From the NCBI RefSeq assembly GCF_013389595.1, contig NZ_CP058306.1:1-64000 (forward strand): DNA of 64,000 nt. Reading direction: 5' to 3'. The first letter of the stretch is position 1. Each line of letters starts with the position of its first letter. A program made the translations under genes and the position numbers. This DNA is from Flavobacterium sp. I3-2 (GTDB lineage Bacteria; Bacteroidota; Bacteroidia; Flavobacteriales; Flavobacteriaceae). Positions 16,549-24,658 of this stretch are shown here, piece by piece. A model generated the notes under the pieces. That model was not told the DNA's origin, searched no databases, and saw only the letters and a program-made list of their open reading frames with translations.

Positions 16549-17103
16549 ATGAGAACAATTACAATCTTAAACATCATTCTTAGATTAATTTTTGGTATAG
16601 CTATAATCACATTAACTATACTAACAGTTATTTTACTTTTGGCTTTTTTAAATATTGATTTAGGAATTGACAATCCATTGGTAAAAAACATGGATATCAA
16701 TTCACCAATCGATTTCCTTATCGAAACTATATTAATAATCATTGCTTACCTTTATTTTGGAAGCTACATCTACGCCATTTATAAATTAAGACGTTGTTTA
16801 GATTTATTTATGGAAATGAAATTTTTTGATGAAGTTGTAATCAAAAACTTTAAAATAATTGGCTATATTTTTTTAGTCGGATTTCTTTTTACTTGTCTTT
16901 TAAATTATGTCGATTTATACGAAAAAGCATCACTTCAAGAAAACATTCCATTAAGTATAGAATTTTCGAATATCTTTTTAAATCCACTAAATGGTTTAAT
17001 TATCAGTTTGTTTTTTATCGTACTTAGTAATGTTTTTAAGCTAGCAAAAAATCAAAAAGAAGAAAATATCGAACTAAAACAAGAAAACGATTTAACTATA
17101 TAA
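16549..17103 (+). CDS. DUF2975 membrane protein A
   Basis: A 184-residue protein with four predicted membrane segments, matching DUF2975, a family typically encoded next to a small YozG-like Cro/CI regulator, as here. It is the first gene of the six-gene cassette 16549-19407, and the following gene starts 3 nt after its stop. It differs clearly from the other four members but ends in the same kind of tail (QENDLTI versus ENELTI). The function of the family is unknown; by position it may be a membrane sensor or antagonist of the linked regulator. Confidence 0.82.
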   Translation: MRTITILNIILRLIFGIAIITLTILTVILLLAFLNIDLGIDNPLVKNMDINSPIDFLIETILIIIAYLYFGSYIYAIYKLRRCLDLFMEMKFFDEVVIKNFKIIGYIFLVGFLFTCLLNYVDLYEKASLQENIPLSIEFSNIFLNPLNGLIISLFFIVLSNVFKLAKNQKEENIELKQENDLTI

Positions 17104-17106
17104 TTT

Positions 17107-17643
17107 ATGAAAACATTAAAAATATTTGGATGGCTGTCGCATTTTCTTTGGGCAAGTATGCTATTATTAACTATTTTCTTTGGAATATTAGTTTATAGTG
17201 AATTTACCTCAACTTATTCTGAAAGTTGGTTCATAGAATTTATGGGAAAAGAAATTCAAAATGATTCAAAAAAAACATATCTACTTACATTTATGTTAAT
17301 TTGTTTTTGTATTTATTCATTGTATTTTTATGCAATTACTTTATTTAATTTATGCGTTAGAAAATTTGAAAAACGAATATTTTTTGACCATTCAATCATA
17401 AAAAGATTTAGAAAAATAGGAATCATTTTTATTTCAAATTATATAGCTGTTTTAATCTTAGGTAAAGTTTTTTCAATTCATTCAGGAAAAGAAATAACAA
17501 GTTCAACCGATTTTTCCACTATTGTATTAGAAAAATTAGACTCACCTTTAGGAAGTTTAATCATTGGCTTCTTCTTTCTCGTATTGAGTCAGGTTTTTAA
17601 AGAAGCGCTTAAACAAAAACAAGAAAACGAATTAACTATTTAA
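17107..17643 (+). CDS. DUF2975 membrane protein B1
   Basis: A 178-residue DUF2975-type protein with four membrane segments. Its first 14 residues and last 28 or so are nearly identical to those of the gene at 18152-18688, while the centre has diverged strongly. It starts 3 nt after gene A and ends 3 nt before the broken gene C1. It ends in KQKQENELTI. The conserved-ends, diverged-centre pattern suggests gene conversion or selection at the ends. Confidence 0.8.
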   Translation: MKTLKIFGWLSHFLWASMLLLTIFFGILVYSEFTSTYSESWFIEFMGKEIQNDSKKTYLLTFMLICFCIYSLYFYAITLFNLCVRKFEKRIFFDHSIIKRFRKIGIIFISNYIAVLILGKVFSIHSGKEITSSTDFSTIVLEKLDSPLGSLIIGFFFLVLSQVFKEALKQKQENELTI

Positions 17644-17646
17644 CCA

Positions 17647-18148
17647 ATGAGAGAATTTAAATCATTAAAAATATACACCATTCTAATTGGAATTGTTATA
17701 GTAATAAATGCTATTTTTTCAGTTATTGAAATTCTAAACATCTGGAAAATCACCAAACTAGAATTTGTTGAATTTAACAATTTAAAATTTCAATTTTATA
17801 CAACAACAGATAAGTTAATTGCAACAACCTATCAATTATTAAATATCGCTTTACTAATTCCGATTATTCTTTTTTATAAAATTTCTAATCAATTCAAAAA
17901 CGGATTTTTTTTTTAGTAACGAAATTATCAAATTATTAAAAAACATTTGTACTATTTTGTACGTATTAAGCGCTATTGCCATACTAATTACAAGATTTAT
18001 AAAACCATCTGAAGTTTATCAAACTCCAAATTATTGGTTTAACCTACATCCGCTATTTATCATGTTTATAGGAACCATTTTTAATGCATTTGCATTAATT
18101 TTAAAAGAAGCTCTCAAACAAAAACATGAAAACGAATTAACTATATAA
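17647..18148 (+). pseudogene. Frameshifted DUF2975 gene C1 (run of ten T)
   Basis: The frame starting at 17647 stops at 17916 after 89 codons, and the rest of the protein continues in another frame to 18148. The break is at a homopolymer of ten T (17894-17903). With nine T the reading would continue as FFFSNEII and match the intact copy at 18692-19192 almost residue for residue (IFYSNEII there). So it is a +1 slip in an otherwise well-preserved gene. It may be a true pseudogene, a phase-variable gene, a gene rescued by slippage, or an assembly/sequencing error in the homopolymer; the sequence alone cannot decide. Confidence 0.85.
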
Positions 18149-18151
18149 CTT

Positions 18152-18688
18152 ATGAAAACATTAAAAATATTTGGATGGCTGTCGCATTTTTTAATGATAA
18201 CTATCTTTTTACTTGGAATTCTCTTTTTCTTAGCTACAAAAAGTAGTTTCCGTTTTGACGACTATTCAAAATGGACTTTATTAATCAATAATATTCAAGA
18301 AACCGACCACAAAGGAACTTATATAAAAATGTTTTTCATATTGATTGGGATATTATACATCTTGTATTTTATAGCCATCTTTTTATTCAATTTATCCGTA
18401 AGAGATTTTGAAAAGAGAATTTTTATTAGTTTTAAACACTCTAATAGATTCAGATTAATTGGTGTTATTTTCATTTTTAATTATATCATTTCGATTATAT
18501 TAAATCAATATATCATTATTCGAACTCCTGATGATCCAACACAGACAAGCTACATATTTTCTGAAAAAATATTCACTGAATTTCAAACACCACTTGGTGG
18601 TTTAATCATCGGCTTCTTCTTTCTCGTATTAAGTCAGGTTTTTAAAGAAGCACTCAAACAAAAACAAGAAAACGAATTAACTATTTAA
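18152..18688 (+). CDS. DUF2975 membrane protein B2
   Basis: A 178-residue DUF2975-type protein with four membrane segments, the same length as B1. Shared with B1 are the N-terminal MKTLKIFGWLSHFL and the C-terminal GFFFLVLSQVFKEALKQKQE onward; the middle, including the loop between segments, is distinct (for example a polar loop with DDPTQTSY). If the middle contacts a ligand or partner, the two B proteins would differ in specificity; that is inference. Confidence 0.8.
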   Translation: MKTLKIFGWLSHFLMITIFLLGILFFLATKSSFRFDDYSKWTLLINNIQETDHKGTYIKMFFILIGILYILYFIAIFLFNLSVRDFEKRIFISFKHSNRFRLIGVIFIFNYIISIILNQYIIIRTPDDPTQTSYIFSEKIFTEFQTPLGGLIIGFFFLVLSQVFKEALKQKQENELTI

Positions 18689-18691
18689 CCA

Positions 18692-19192
18692 ATGAGAGAA
18701 TTTAAATCATTAAAAATATACACCATTCTAATTGGGATAATAATAGTAATAAATGCGATTTTTTCAGTTATTGAAATACTAAACATTTGGAAAATCATCA
18801 ATCTAGAATTTGTTGAATTTAGCAATTTAAAATTTCAATTTTATACAACAACAGATAAGTTAATTGCAACAATTTACCAATTATTAAATATCGCTTTACT
18901 AATTCCGATTATTCTTTTTTATAAAATTTCTAATCAATTCAAAAACGGAATCTTTTATAGTAACGAAATCATCATATTATTAAAAAATATTTGTACTATT
19001 TTATACGTATTGAGCGCTATTGCCATATTAATTACAAGATTTATTCAACCATCTGAAGTTTATCAAACTCCAAATTATTGGTTTAATCTACATCCGCTAT
19101 TTATCATGTTTATAGGAACCATTTTTAATGCATTTGCACTAATTTTAAAAGAAGCACTCAAACAAAAACAAGAAAACGAACTAACTATTTAA
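18692..19192 (+). CDS. DUF2975 membrane protein C2 (intact copy)
   Basis: A 166-residue four-segment membrane protein of the DUF2975 type and the intact counterpart of the broken gene at 17647-18148. At the position of the ten-T run this copy reads GGAATCTTTTATAGT and keeps frame. It ends in KQKQENELTI and lies 2 nt before the regulator gene, so it is the last membrane component of the operon. Confidence 0.82.
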   Translation: MREFKSLKIYTILIGIIIVINAIFSVIEILNIWKIINLEFVEFSNLKFQFYTTTDKLIATIYQLLNIALLIPIILFYKISNQFKNGIFYSNEIIILLKNICTILYVLSAIAILITRFIQPSEVYQTPNYWFNLHPLFIMFIGTIFNAFALILKEALKQKQENELTI

Positions 19193-19194
19193 TT

Positions 19195-19407
19195 ATGGCT
19201 ATAATCGTAAACCTTGACGTGATGCTTGCGAAACGCAAAATGCAATCGCAAGAACTCGCAGATAAAATTGGAATAACAACCGCCAACCTTTCCATCTTAA
19301 AAACCGGAAAAGCAAAAGCGATTCGTTTTTCTACTTTAGAAGCGATTTGTAAAGAATTAAATTGTCAACCCGGAGATATTTTAGAATTTATTCCCGATAA
19401 CGAATAA
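19195..19407 (+). CDS. Cro/CI-type (YozG-like) transcriptional regulator
   Basis: A 70-residue single-domain helix-turn-helix protein. The pattern (SQELADKIGITTANLSILKT, then STLEAICKELNCQPGDILEF) is typical of the short XRE regulators that accompany DUF2975 genes. It begins 2 nt after the last DUF2975 gene, so it is coexpressed with all of them. It probably binds its own operon promoter; the palindrome at 16524-16537 is a candidate site. It could be kept at the membrane or inactivated by the DUF2975 proteins, which is a hypothesis from gene linkage only. Confidence 0.92.
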   Translation: MAIIVNLDVMLAKRKMQSQELADKIGITTANLSILKTGKAKAIRFSTLEAICKELNCQPGDILEFIPDNE

Positions 19408-19438
19408 ACCTGCAACTTAGCAGGTTTTATTTTTTTAT
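19406..19438 (+). terminator. Rho-independent terminator after DUF2975 operon
   Basis: A 7-8-bp stem AACCTGC/GCAGGTT with a 6-nt loop (19407-19426) begins at the regulator's stop codon and is followed by a T-rich tract. Confidence 0.85.
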
Positions 19439-19501
19439 TAGAAGAAAATAATTAGCATTATTTAAGTTGAAATTAGTAACTTTAGATTAAATATTTCAAT
19501 T

Positions 19502-20683
19502 ATGCTAAATCAAAAAATTATTTCTCCCTCTATATTAGATAACGATTTTTACAAATTTACGATGCAACATGCGGTGATAAAATTATTTCCGTATGCAAAA
19601 GCACGTTATCAATTTATTAATCGAGGAAAGCACGAATTTCCAGATAATTTTAGCAATCGTTTGCGTGAAGCAATTAACGAAATGGCAAATCTGAAATTAA
19701 CCAAAGATGAAAAAAAGTTTTTAAAAGAAACGTGTCTTTATTTAGACCCAACATATTTAGATTTTTTACAAGGCTACCAATATGACCCATCCGAAATTTC
19801 AATTGAACAAAACGGCTCGGAACTAAAAGTTAGTATCGAAGGTTTTTGGTACCGAACCATTTTATGGGAAGTTCCGATTATGGCATTAATTTGCGAATTG
19901 TATTATCAAGAAACCAACCAAACGCGTCAATCAGATGCATTAGTTATTGAAACGGTCGAAGATAAAATTCAAAAATATAGAAATCTTGATATCGTTTTTG
20001 CTGAGTTTGGGACACGTCGTCGTCACTCATTCGATGTGCATGATTTAGTTGTTCGAACGTTAAAAGAAAAAGGTAACGGAACTTTTATAGGTACAAGTAA
20101 TGTTCATTTAGCAATGAAATATCAAACAAAACCAATCGGAACACACGCGCACGAATGGTTTATGTTTCATGCTGCTAAATATGGTTTTAAAATGGCCAAC
20201 AGCGTTGGTTTGGAACATTGGACAGAAGTTTATCGTGGCGATTTGGGTATTGCTTTAACCGATACATATACTACAGAAGTTTTCTTTCAACAATTCGATA
20301 AAAAATTTGCCAAACTCTTCGATGGCGTTCGTCATGATTCGGGCGATCCGTTAGAATTTGGTGATAAAACGATTGCGCATTATCAGAAATTAGGAATCGT
20401 TCCACTTACAAAAACCATTATTTTTTCTGACGGATTGAATTACGAAAAAGTAGAACGTATCACCGAACACTGCAAAAATAGAATTGGAATTTCGTTCGGA
20501 ATTGGAACCGATTTAACTAATGATGTTGGTTTAAAACCGATGAATATCGTTTTAAAACTTACCGAAGCGAAACCCGAAAATGCAGATTGGACTGGAGTTG
20601 TTAAACTTTCTGATGAACCTAAAAAACATACCGGAACTGAAAATGATATTGATTTGGCTATTCGTTTATTGAATATAAATTGA
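19502..20683 (+). CDS. pncB: Nicotinate phosphoribosyltransferase
   Basis: A 393-residue PncB, the usual length for the short bacterial form. It makes nicotinate mononucleotide from nicotinate and PRPP in the NAD salvage (Preiss-Handler) pathway in the cytoplasm. Seen in the sequence are FAEFGTRRRHSFDVHD, the phosphorylatable histidine region GTHAHEWFMFHA, and the PRPP-binding RHDSGDPLEFGDK. It stands alone, with a terminator before it and a 96-bp gap after it. Confidence 0.95.
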   Translation: MLNQKIISPSILDNDFYKFTMQHAVIKLFPYAKARYQFINRGKHEFPDNFSNRLREAINEMANLKLTKDEKKFLKETCLYLDPTYLDFLQGYQYDPSEISIEQNGSELKVSIEGFWYRTILWEVPIMALICELYYQETNQTRQSDALVIETVEDKIQKYRNLDIVFAEFGTRRRHSFDVHDLVVRTLKEKGNGTFIGTSNVHLAMKYQTKPIGTHAHEWFMFHAAKYGFKMANSVGLEHWTEVYRGDLGIALTDTYTTEVFFQQFDKKFAKLFDGVRHDSGDPLEFGDKTIAHYQKLGIVPLTKTIIFSDGLNYEKVERITEHCKNRIGISFGIGTDLTNDVGLKPMNIVLKLTEAKPENADWTGVVKLSDEPKKHTGTENDIDLAIRLLNIN

Positions 20684-20743
20684 GTAATTAAGTTAAAAAG
20701 ACGAAAGTCATAAAGAATTCAAAGGATGTAAAAAATCTAACAT

Positions 20744-20777
20744 CTCAATACTAAAATCTATCTACTCAATACTAAAA
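20744..20777 (+). repeat. Short intergenic direct repeat
   Basis: CTCAATACTAAAA occurs at 20744-20756 and again at 20765-20777 (21-bp period) just before the DUF2971 start codon at 20780. It looks like low-complexity intergenic expansion; no function is apparent. Confidence 0.6.
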
Positions 20778-20779
20778 AC

Positions 20780-21475
20780 ATGTTCCAAGAAAACGAAAAA
20801 CTTCAAATTCCAGCAGACGAAACCATTATTTGGAAATACTTAGATTTATCTAAATTTCTAGATTTGTTATTATCGCATCGTATGTTTATGTCGCGTTCAG
20901 ATAAATTCGAAGATCAATACGAAGGAACTTTTAGTGAGCCAACTTATCAAGAAATCAAAAAACTTTTAGAAGATAATCCAGAATATTTAGATGCGTATAA
21001 AGCCAAACGTAAGAATATTGTCATTAGTAGTTGGCACGCAAATTCGTACGAAAGTTATGCTATGTGGCAGGTTTTCACAAAAAACAATGAAGGTTTAGCT
21101 ATTCAATCAACCATCGGAAGTCTGAAAAAAGCTATGATAGAACCCAAAGCGAATCAATTTATTGGTGAAGTAAATTATATCGATTACAAAAAAGAACATA
21201 TTCCGATTGATGACGATTTCTTCCCTTTCTTGTTCAAACGAAAAAGTTTTCAGTACGAACATGAAGTTCGCATAATTACTGATGTTTCGCATTTATATAT
21301 GAACGTAAACGAGGGCGTAAAAGTTTTGACTGATGTAAATCAATTGATTGAAAGATTATATATTCATCCAAAATCAGAAAATTGGTATAAAAAAGTAGTC
21401 ATTGAAGTCGTTGAACGATTAGGTTTTACATTTACGATTGAAAAGTCAGATTTAGAAAGTGATATTTTAATTTAA
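20780..21475 (+). CDS. DUF2971 family protein
   Basis: A 231-residue protein matching DUF2971: an N-terminal WKYLDLSKFLDLLLSHRMFM and MSRSDKFEDQYEGTF segment, a central ISSWHANSYESYAMWQVF and a C-terminal YEHEVRII motif. This is a widespread soluble family of unknown function, often in accessory or defence-like settings but also alone. The next gene begins 5 nt after its stop, so it may be cotranscribed with the two VOC genes. Confidence 0.82.
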   Translation: MFQENEKLQIPADETIIWKYLDLSKFLDLLLSHRMFMSRSDKFEDQYEGTFSEPTYQEIKKLLEDNPEYLDAYKAKRKNIVISSWHANSYESYAMWQVFTKNNEGLAIQSTIGSLKKAMIEPKANQFIGEVNYIDYKKEHIPIDDDFFPFLFKRKSFQYEHEVRIITDVSHLYMNVNEGVKVLTDVNQLIERLYIHPKSENWYKKVVIEVVERLGFTFTIEKSDLESDILI

Positions 21476-21480
21476 GAACT

Positions 21481-21843
21481 ATGAAATTTCAAAATTTAAC
21501 TCCGATGTTATGGACCAAAAACTTGGAAGAAACCATAACTTTCTACATCACCATTTTAGGATTTACTTGTGGAGAATATAACAAAGATTGGAAATGGGCA
21601 GCCTTACATAAAGATGAAATCGAAATCATGTTGGCTTATCCGAATGAACACATGAATCAAGAAATTGGATTTTCAGGTTCCTTTTATTTTAAAGTTGATG
21701 AAGTTGAATCTTTATGGAACGACTTAAAAAATAAAACAACCGTAGTTTATGATTTAGAAACTTTTGAATGGGGAATGAAAGAATTTGCTATCAAAGATAA
21801 TAACGGTTATTTGTTACAGTTTGGTCAAAACAAAGAAATTTAA
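21481..21843 (+). CDS. VOC (glyoxalase/bleomycin-resistance fold) protein
   Basis: A 120-residue single-domain VOC protein (LTPMLWTKNLEETITFYITI, then KEFAIKDNNGYLLQFGQ). Such proteins are metal-dependent lyases, dioxygenases or drug-binding proteins; the metal ligands are not obvious enough to assign a reaction. It sits 5 nt after the DUF2971 gene and 3 nt before a second, broken VOC gene. Confidence 0.85.
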   Translation: MKFQNLTPMLWTKNLEETITFYITILGFTCGEYNKDWKWAALHKDEIEIMLAYPNEHMNQEIGFSGSFYFKVDEVESLWNDLKNKTTVVYDLETFEWGMKEFAIKDNNGYLLQFGQNKEI

Positions 21844-21846
21844 ACA

Positions 21847-22203
21847 ATGGAAAATGCTAAAATAATTGCATCAGCACCTCGATTTTATGTCGAAAATATT
21901 GAAGATACTTTATCGTTTTACATAAATGAATTAGGTTTTAATTTAATTGATACTGTTCCTGGATTTTATGGCATGATTGAACGCGATAGTTTTCAAATTC
22001 ATTTTGCAAAATTCAATACGCAGTTTTCAAATAAAAATCAATAGCAACATCTTATCTTATGGATTCCAGATATTTATTTATTTTGGGAAGAAATACAATC
22101 AAAAAAAATCAATATTATAGAAGAAATAACACTTAAACCTTACGGAAATAAGGAATTTATAATTGAAGATAATAACAAAAATATCATTACAATTTGTGAT
22201 TAA
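21847..22203 (+). pseudogene. VOC protein gene with in-frame amber codon
   Basis: The frame starts at 21847 like a VOC protein (ASAPRFYVENIEDTLSFYIN) and hits TAG at 22042-22044 after 65 codons. Reading on in the same frame gives 52 further codons (ILWIPDIYLFWEEIQSK, then the VOC C-terminal EFIIEDNNKNIITI) to TAA at 22201. The combined 118-codon length equals the usual VOC length and that of its neighbour. So a single nonsense codon splits an otherwise intact gene, which suggests very recent loss. Confidence 0.88.
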
Positions 22204-22253
22204 AACACAACATTAAAATCAAATTTAATTCGATAATATTAAAATAAATATAT

Positions 22254-22261
22254 TAATTTTG
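22254..22261 (+). promoter_or_regulatory. -7 box TAATTTTG for ndk
   Basis: TAATTTTG matches TAnnTTTG and lies 23 bp before the ndk start. No TTG at the -33 distance is seen. Confidence 0.5.
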
Positions 22262-22284
22262 CAATCAAATTAAACTTAATTAAA

Positions 22285-22704
22285 ATGGCAGGTACAAGAA
22301 CATTTACAATGATTAAACCAGACGCTGTAGAAGCTGGAAGTATTGGTGGAATCTTAAACATGATTACTGAAGGTGGTTTCAGAATCGTTGCAATGAAATT
22401 AACTCAATTAACAGTTGCTGATGCAAAAAAATTCTACGAAGTTCACGCTGAGCGTCCATTCTACGGAGAATTAGTTGAATTCATGTCAAGAGGTCCAATC
22501 GTTGCTGCTATCTTAGAAAAAGATAACGCTGTTGAAGATTTCCGTACTTTAATCGGAGCTACTAACCCAGCTGATGCTGCAGAAGGAACAATCCGTAAAA
22601 AATACGCAAAATCAATCGGTGAAAACGCTGTTCACGGATCTGATTCTGATGAGAATGCAGAAATCGAAGCTGCTTTCCATTTCGCTGGAAGAGAGCAATT
22701 CTAA
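22285..22704 (+). CDS. ndk: Nucleoside diphosphate kinase
   Basis: A 139-residue NDK of standard length, which transfers the gamma-phosphate of ATP to nucleoside diphosphates. Visible features are [17 protein letters not shown] near the N-terminus, the active-site His117 in VHGSDS and the C-terminal EIEAAFHF. It is monocistronic with its own -7 box and a strong terminator. Codon choice (frequent GCT, GTT, GGA) suggests high expression. Confidence 0.98.
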   Translation: MAGTRTFTMIKPDAVEAGSIGGILNMITEGGFRIVAMKLTQLTVADAKKFYEVHAERPFYGELVEFMSRGPIVAAILEKDNAVEDFRTLIGATNPADAAEGTIRKKYAKSIGENAVHGSDSDENAEIEAAFHFAGREQF

Positions 22705-22726
22705 TTAAAGAATTTCTTTAAAATAT

Positions 22727-22756
22727 AAAAACCACGCTTTTCGCGTGGTTTTTTTT
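22727..22756. terminator. Terminator between ndk and the convergent gene
   Basis: A strong stem AAAAACCACGC with GCGTGGTTTTT (22727-22737 with 22743-22753) and a T run terminates ndk. The A run on the other side could also serve the minus-strand gene ending at 22769. Confidence 0.9.
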
Positions 22757-22768
22757 GTACATATTTCA

Positions 22769-23203
22769 TTACAATGATTTCGTATTAAAATCGTTATCCA
22801 AATTAGTTTCGGGAATATTACTTATAACAGATTCATCCAAAACTTCAAAAGTATGTACACCTTGATCATGAAAAACACGAATTAATGTTTTTTTTCCGAA
22901 TATAGAATTCCGTTTTATAATTACAAATTTTGAATCGTTCGAGAAACAAACACTACGTTCAATTCCCATATTATTGTAATACGTTATTTTAAATTTATTA
23001 TCCGACAACGCACAATCTAAAAAGAATTTAGTTTTAAGGTAAGTCAACAAAATTCCAAAAGCAATAATAAATAGTGCATTAGCAAACGAGTTTTGTAAGG
23101 AAGGCGTGTATCCGAGAGGAATAAGAACAAAGATTAATAGTATGATGATAATCATTAAAAAATCTGCCCAAAAACTTCTTTTATATTTTCTATTAACTTT
23201 CAT
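22769..23203 (-). CDS. Hypothetical two-segment membrane protein
   Basis: I do not recognise this 144-residue protein. A basic N-terminus is followed by two membrane segments (about 13-33 and 39-58) and then a soluble domain of about 80 residues, mostly beta-strand in character (KITYYNNMGIERSV, then FVIIKRNSIFGKK). The layout resembles small PH-like membrane proteins, but I see no diagnostic motif. It is a single gene between terminators. Confidence 0.65.
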   Translation of the reverse strand: MKVNRKYKRSFWADFLMIIIILLIFVLIPLGYTPSLQNSFANALFIIAFGILLTYLKTKFFLDCALSDNKFKITYYNNMGIERSVCFSNDSKFVIIKRNSIFGKKTLIRVFHDQGVHTFEVLDESVISNIPETNLDNDFNTKSL

Positions 23204-23272
23204 AGCAAAAACATATGATAATTAATTTCTAAAATAAACAATTAAAACTAATTTTCAAAGCTTTAGGTAAAT

Positions 23273-23301
23273 AAAAAATCCATTCGAAATCGAATGGATT
23301 T
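23273..23301 (-). terminator. Rho-independent terminator after FKBP gene
   Basis: On the minus strand a perfect 10-bp stem AATCCATTCG/CGAATGGATT (23277-23300) with a 4-nt loop runs into a T run. Confidence 0.88.
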
Positions 23302-23306
23302 GGATT

Positions 23307-23741
23307 TTAGTTTATTCCTAATAATTCTACTTCAAAAATTAAAGTACTATTCGGACCTATTTCTTTAGAAATTTGCTGTTCGCCATAAGCTAAATGAGCA
23401 GGTAAAAATAAACGATATTTACTTCCAACACTCATTAATTGTAAAGCTTCTGTCCAACCAGAAATCACTTTGTTCAATCCGAATGAAGCAGATTTTCCAC
23501 GTTCAACTGAACTATCAAAAACTTCATTCTTAATATTATATCCGTGATAATGACAAGTAACTACATCAGTTGCCGAAGGTTTATCGCCAGTTGTTTCTGT
23601 AATAATTTCGTATTGCAATCCACTTGGTAACGAAATTACACCTTCGCGTTTTGCATTTTCAGCTAAAAAAGCATTTCCTTCGTTCAGATTTTTTTCAGCT
23701 AATTCTTTTTTCCTTTTAAATAAAATATCTGCTACACCCAT
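23307..23741 (-). CDS. FKBP-type peptidyl-prolyl cis-trans isomerase
   Basis: An FKBP-type isomerase of 144 residues from the chosen start: a short helical N-terminal part (about 40 residues) and then the FKBP domain with VTCHYHGYN, VFDSSVERGKSASF and LFLPAHLAYGEQ. I choose the ATG at 23741 (MGVADILFKRKK). The longer frame to 23786 would begin inside the preceding terminator and cross a TACTTTTG -7 box. There is no signal peptide, so it is probably a cytoplasmic folding helper. It is a single-gene unit. Confidence 0.92.
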   Translation of the reverse strand: MGVADILFKRKKELAEKNLNEGNAFLAENAKREGVISLPSGLQYEIITETTGDKPSATDVVTCHYHGYNIKNEVFDSSVERGKSASFGLNKVISGWTEALQLMSVGSKYRLFLPAHLAYGEQQISKEIGPNSTLIFEVELLGIN

Positions 23742-23785
23742 TTTTTTAAACTTTTTACAAAAGTAAAACAATTTGATAGTAGTCA

Positions 23786-23812
23786 ATAAAAAAGACGCCT
23801 AAAAAGCGTCTT
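23786..23812 (-). terminator. Rho-independent terminator after 188-residue gene
   Basis: On the minus strand, AAGACGC/GCGTCTT (23792-23798 with 23806-23812) with a 7-nt loop is followed by a T run. Confidence 0.85.
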
Positions 23813-23839
23813 AATTTCTATAAATCGTTTCAAGTTTAA

Positions 23840-24406
23840 TTAAAAACTTCTCTTTTTACTGTGGTTATATCCCATCGGAACTTTTTGACCTTTTACTTGT
23901 TTTAATTGATTTTTCATCATTAAAATTTGGTCTTTCAGCATATTTTGTTTATCTAAAGCTTCTGCTTCTGCCATTAATTTACCACCTTCTGCTTGCTTAT
24001 TTTTAGAAAACGCAATTCCGGCTAATTGAAGTTTCGTAACCGCCATATCAGCATCTTGATTCAAACCAAGTTCAACCGCACGTTTAAAATATTTTTCTGC
24101 TAAAGTTAAATTATCTTGCGCTACAACAATCCCATTTAAATAATTAAAATATCCGTTCTGTTTACGTAATAAAGCACCATCTGGATTTTTAATTTTAGCC
24201 AGCATCTTTTTAGCACCTTCCATGTCTTGCTTTCTTAATTTAAAAAGAGTCATGATAAGAATCTCATTTTTAAAATAAAACAACAATACAATCAAAGCAA
24301 GTAAAATAATGAAAATACCGTTTCCAATATTACGTTCTGTAAATTGCCAAATTGCTGTTGCTAATAATAAAACAGAGATAGCTAATTTAATATTCTTATG
24401 AAGCAT
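23840..24406 (-). CDS. Membrane-anchored TPR-like protein
   Basis: A 188-residue protein with two N-terminal membrane segments (about 7-24 and 28-45, the DUF2892-like arrangement seen in flavobacteria). A helical region follows with at least one TPR-like repeat (LTLAEKYFKRAVELGLNQDA), then a basic C-terminus. TPR regions bind other proteins; the partner is unknown. A TACATTTG box on the minus strand (24435-24442) gives it its own promoter, and a terminator follows it. Confidence 0.75.
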   Translation of the reverse strand: MLHKNIKLAISVLLLATAIWQFTERNIGNGIFIILLALIVLLFYFKNEILIMTLFKLRKQDMEGAKKMLAKIKNPDGALLRKQNGYFNYLNGIVVAQDNLTLAEKYFKRAVELGLNQDADMAVTKLQLAGIAFSKNKQAEGGKLMAEAEALDKQNMLKDQILMMKNQLKQVKGQKVPMGYNHSKKRSF

Positions 24407-24557
24407 AATTTTAAAGATTATTTTTATAATTTTGCAAATGTAAAAAATTCTTGTGAGCTTAAAAAACTTCGAATAGAAAACATAGTAAAGATTCTGAAAT
24501 TTTTAGTTGATAAAAATCAACTTCAGAAATAAAATTTAATATTTTTCTAAAAAGGAT

Positions 24558-24587
24558 TTGTAAGTAATAAAAGGAATTGTATATTTG
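24558..24587 (+). promoter_or_regulatory. rpmH promoter TTG-N19-TATATTTG
   Basis: TTG (24558-24560) and TATATTTG (24580-24587) are 19 bp apart, a full match to the flavobacterial sigma-A consensus. The roughly 70-bp leader before rpmH has room for ribosomal-protein type control. Confidence 0.8.
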
Positions 24588-24658
24588 CACTCGGTTTTGA
24601 AGCGACGCTTTCAAAGCTGACCTTAAGAAAATTTTATAAAGATTTAAAGATAAGAGCA

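Larger units (their letters stand above)
17107..19194 (+). repeat. Tandem duplication of a two-gene DUF2975 unit
   Basis: Unit 1 (17107-18151, genes B1 and C1) and unit 2 (18152-19194, genes B2 and C2) repeat the same gene order with 2-3-nt gaps. The C genes are almost identical along their whole length, including the junction into the next gene. The B genes match only at their ends. This points to a recent exchange over the C gene and flanks. Confidence 0.9.
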
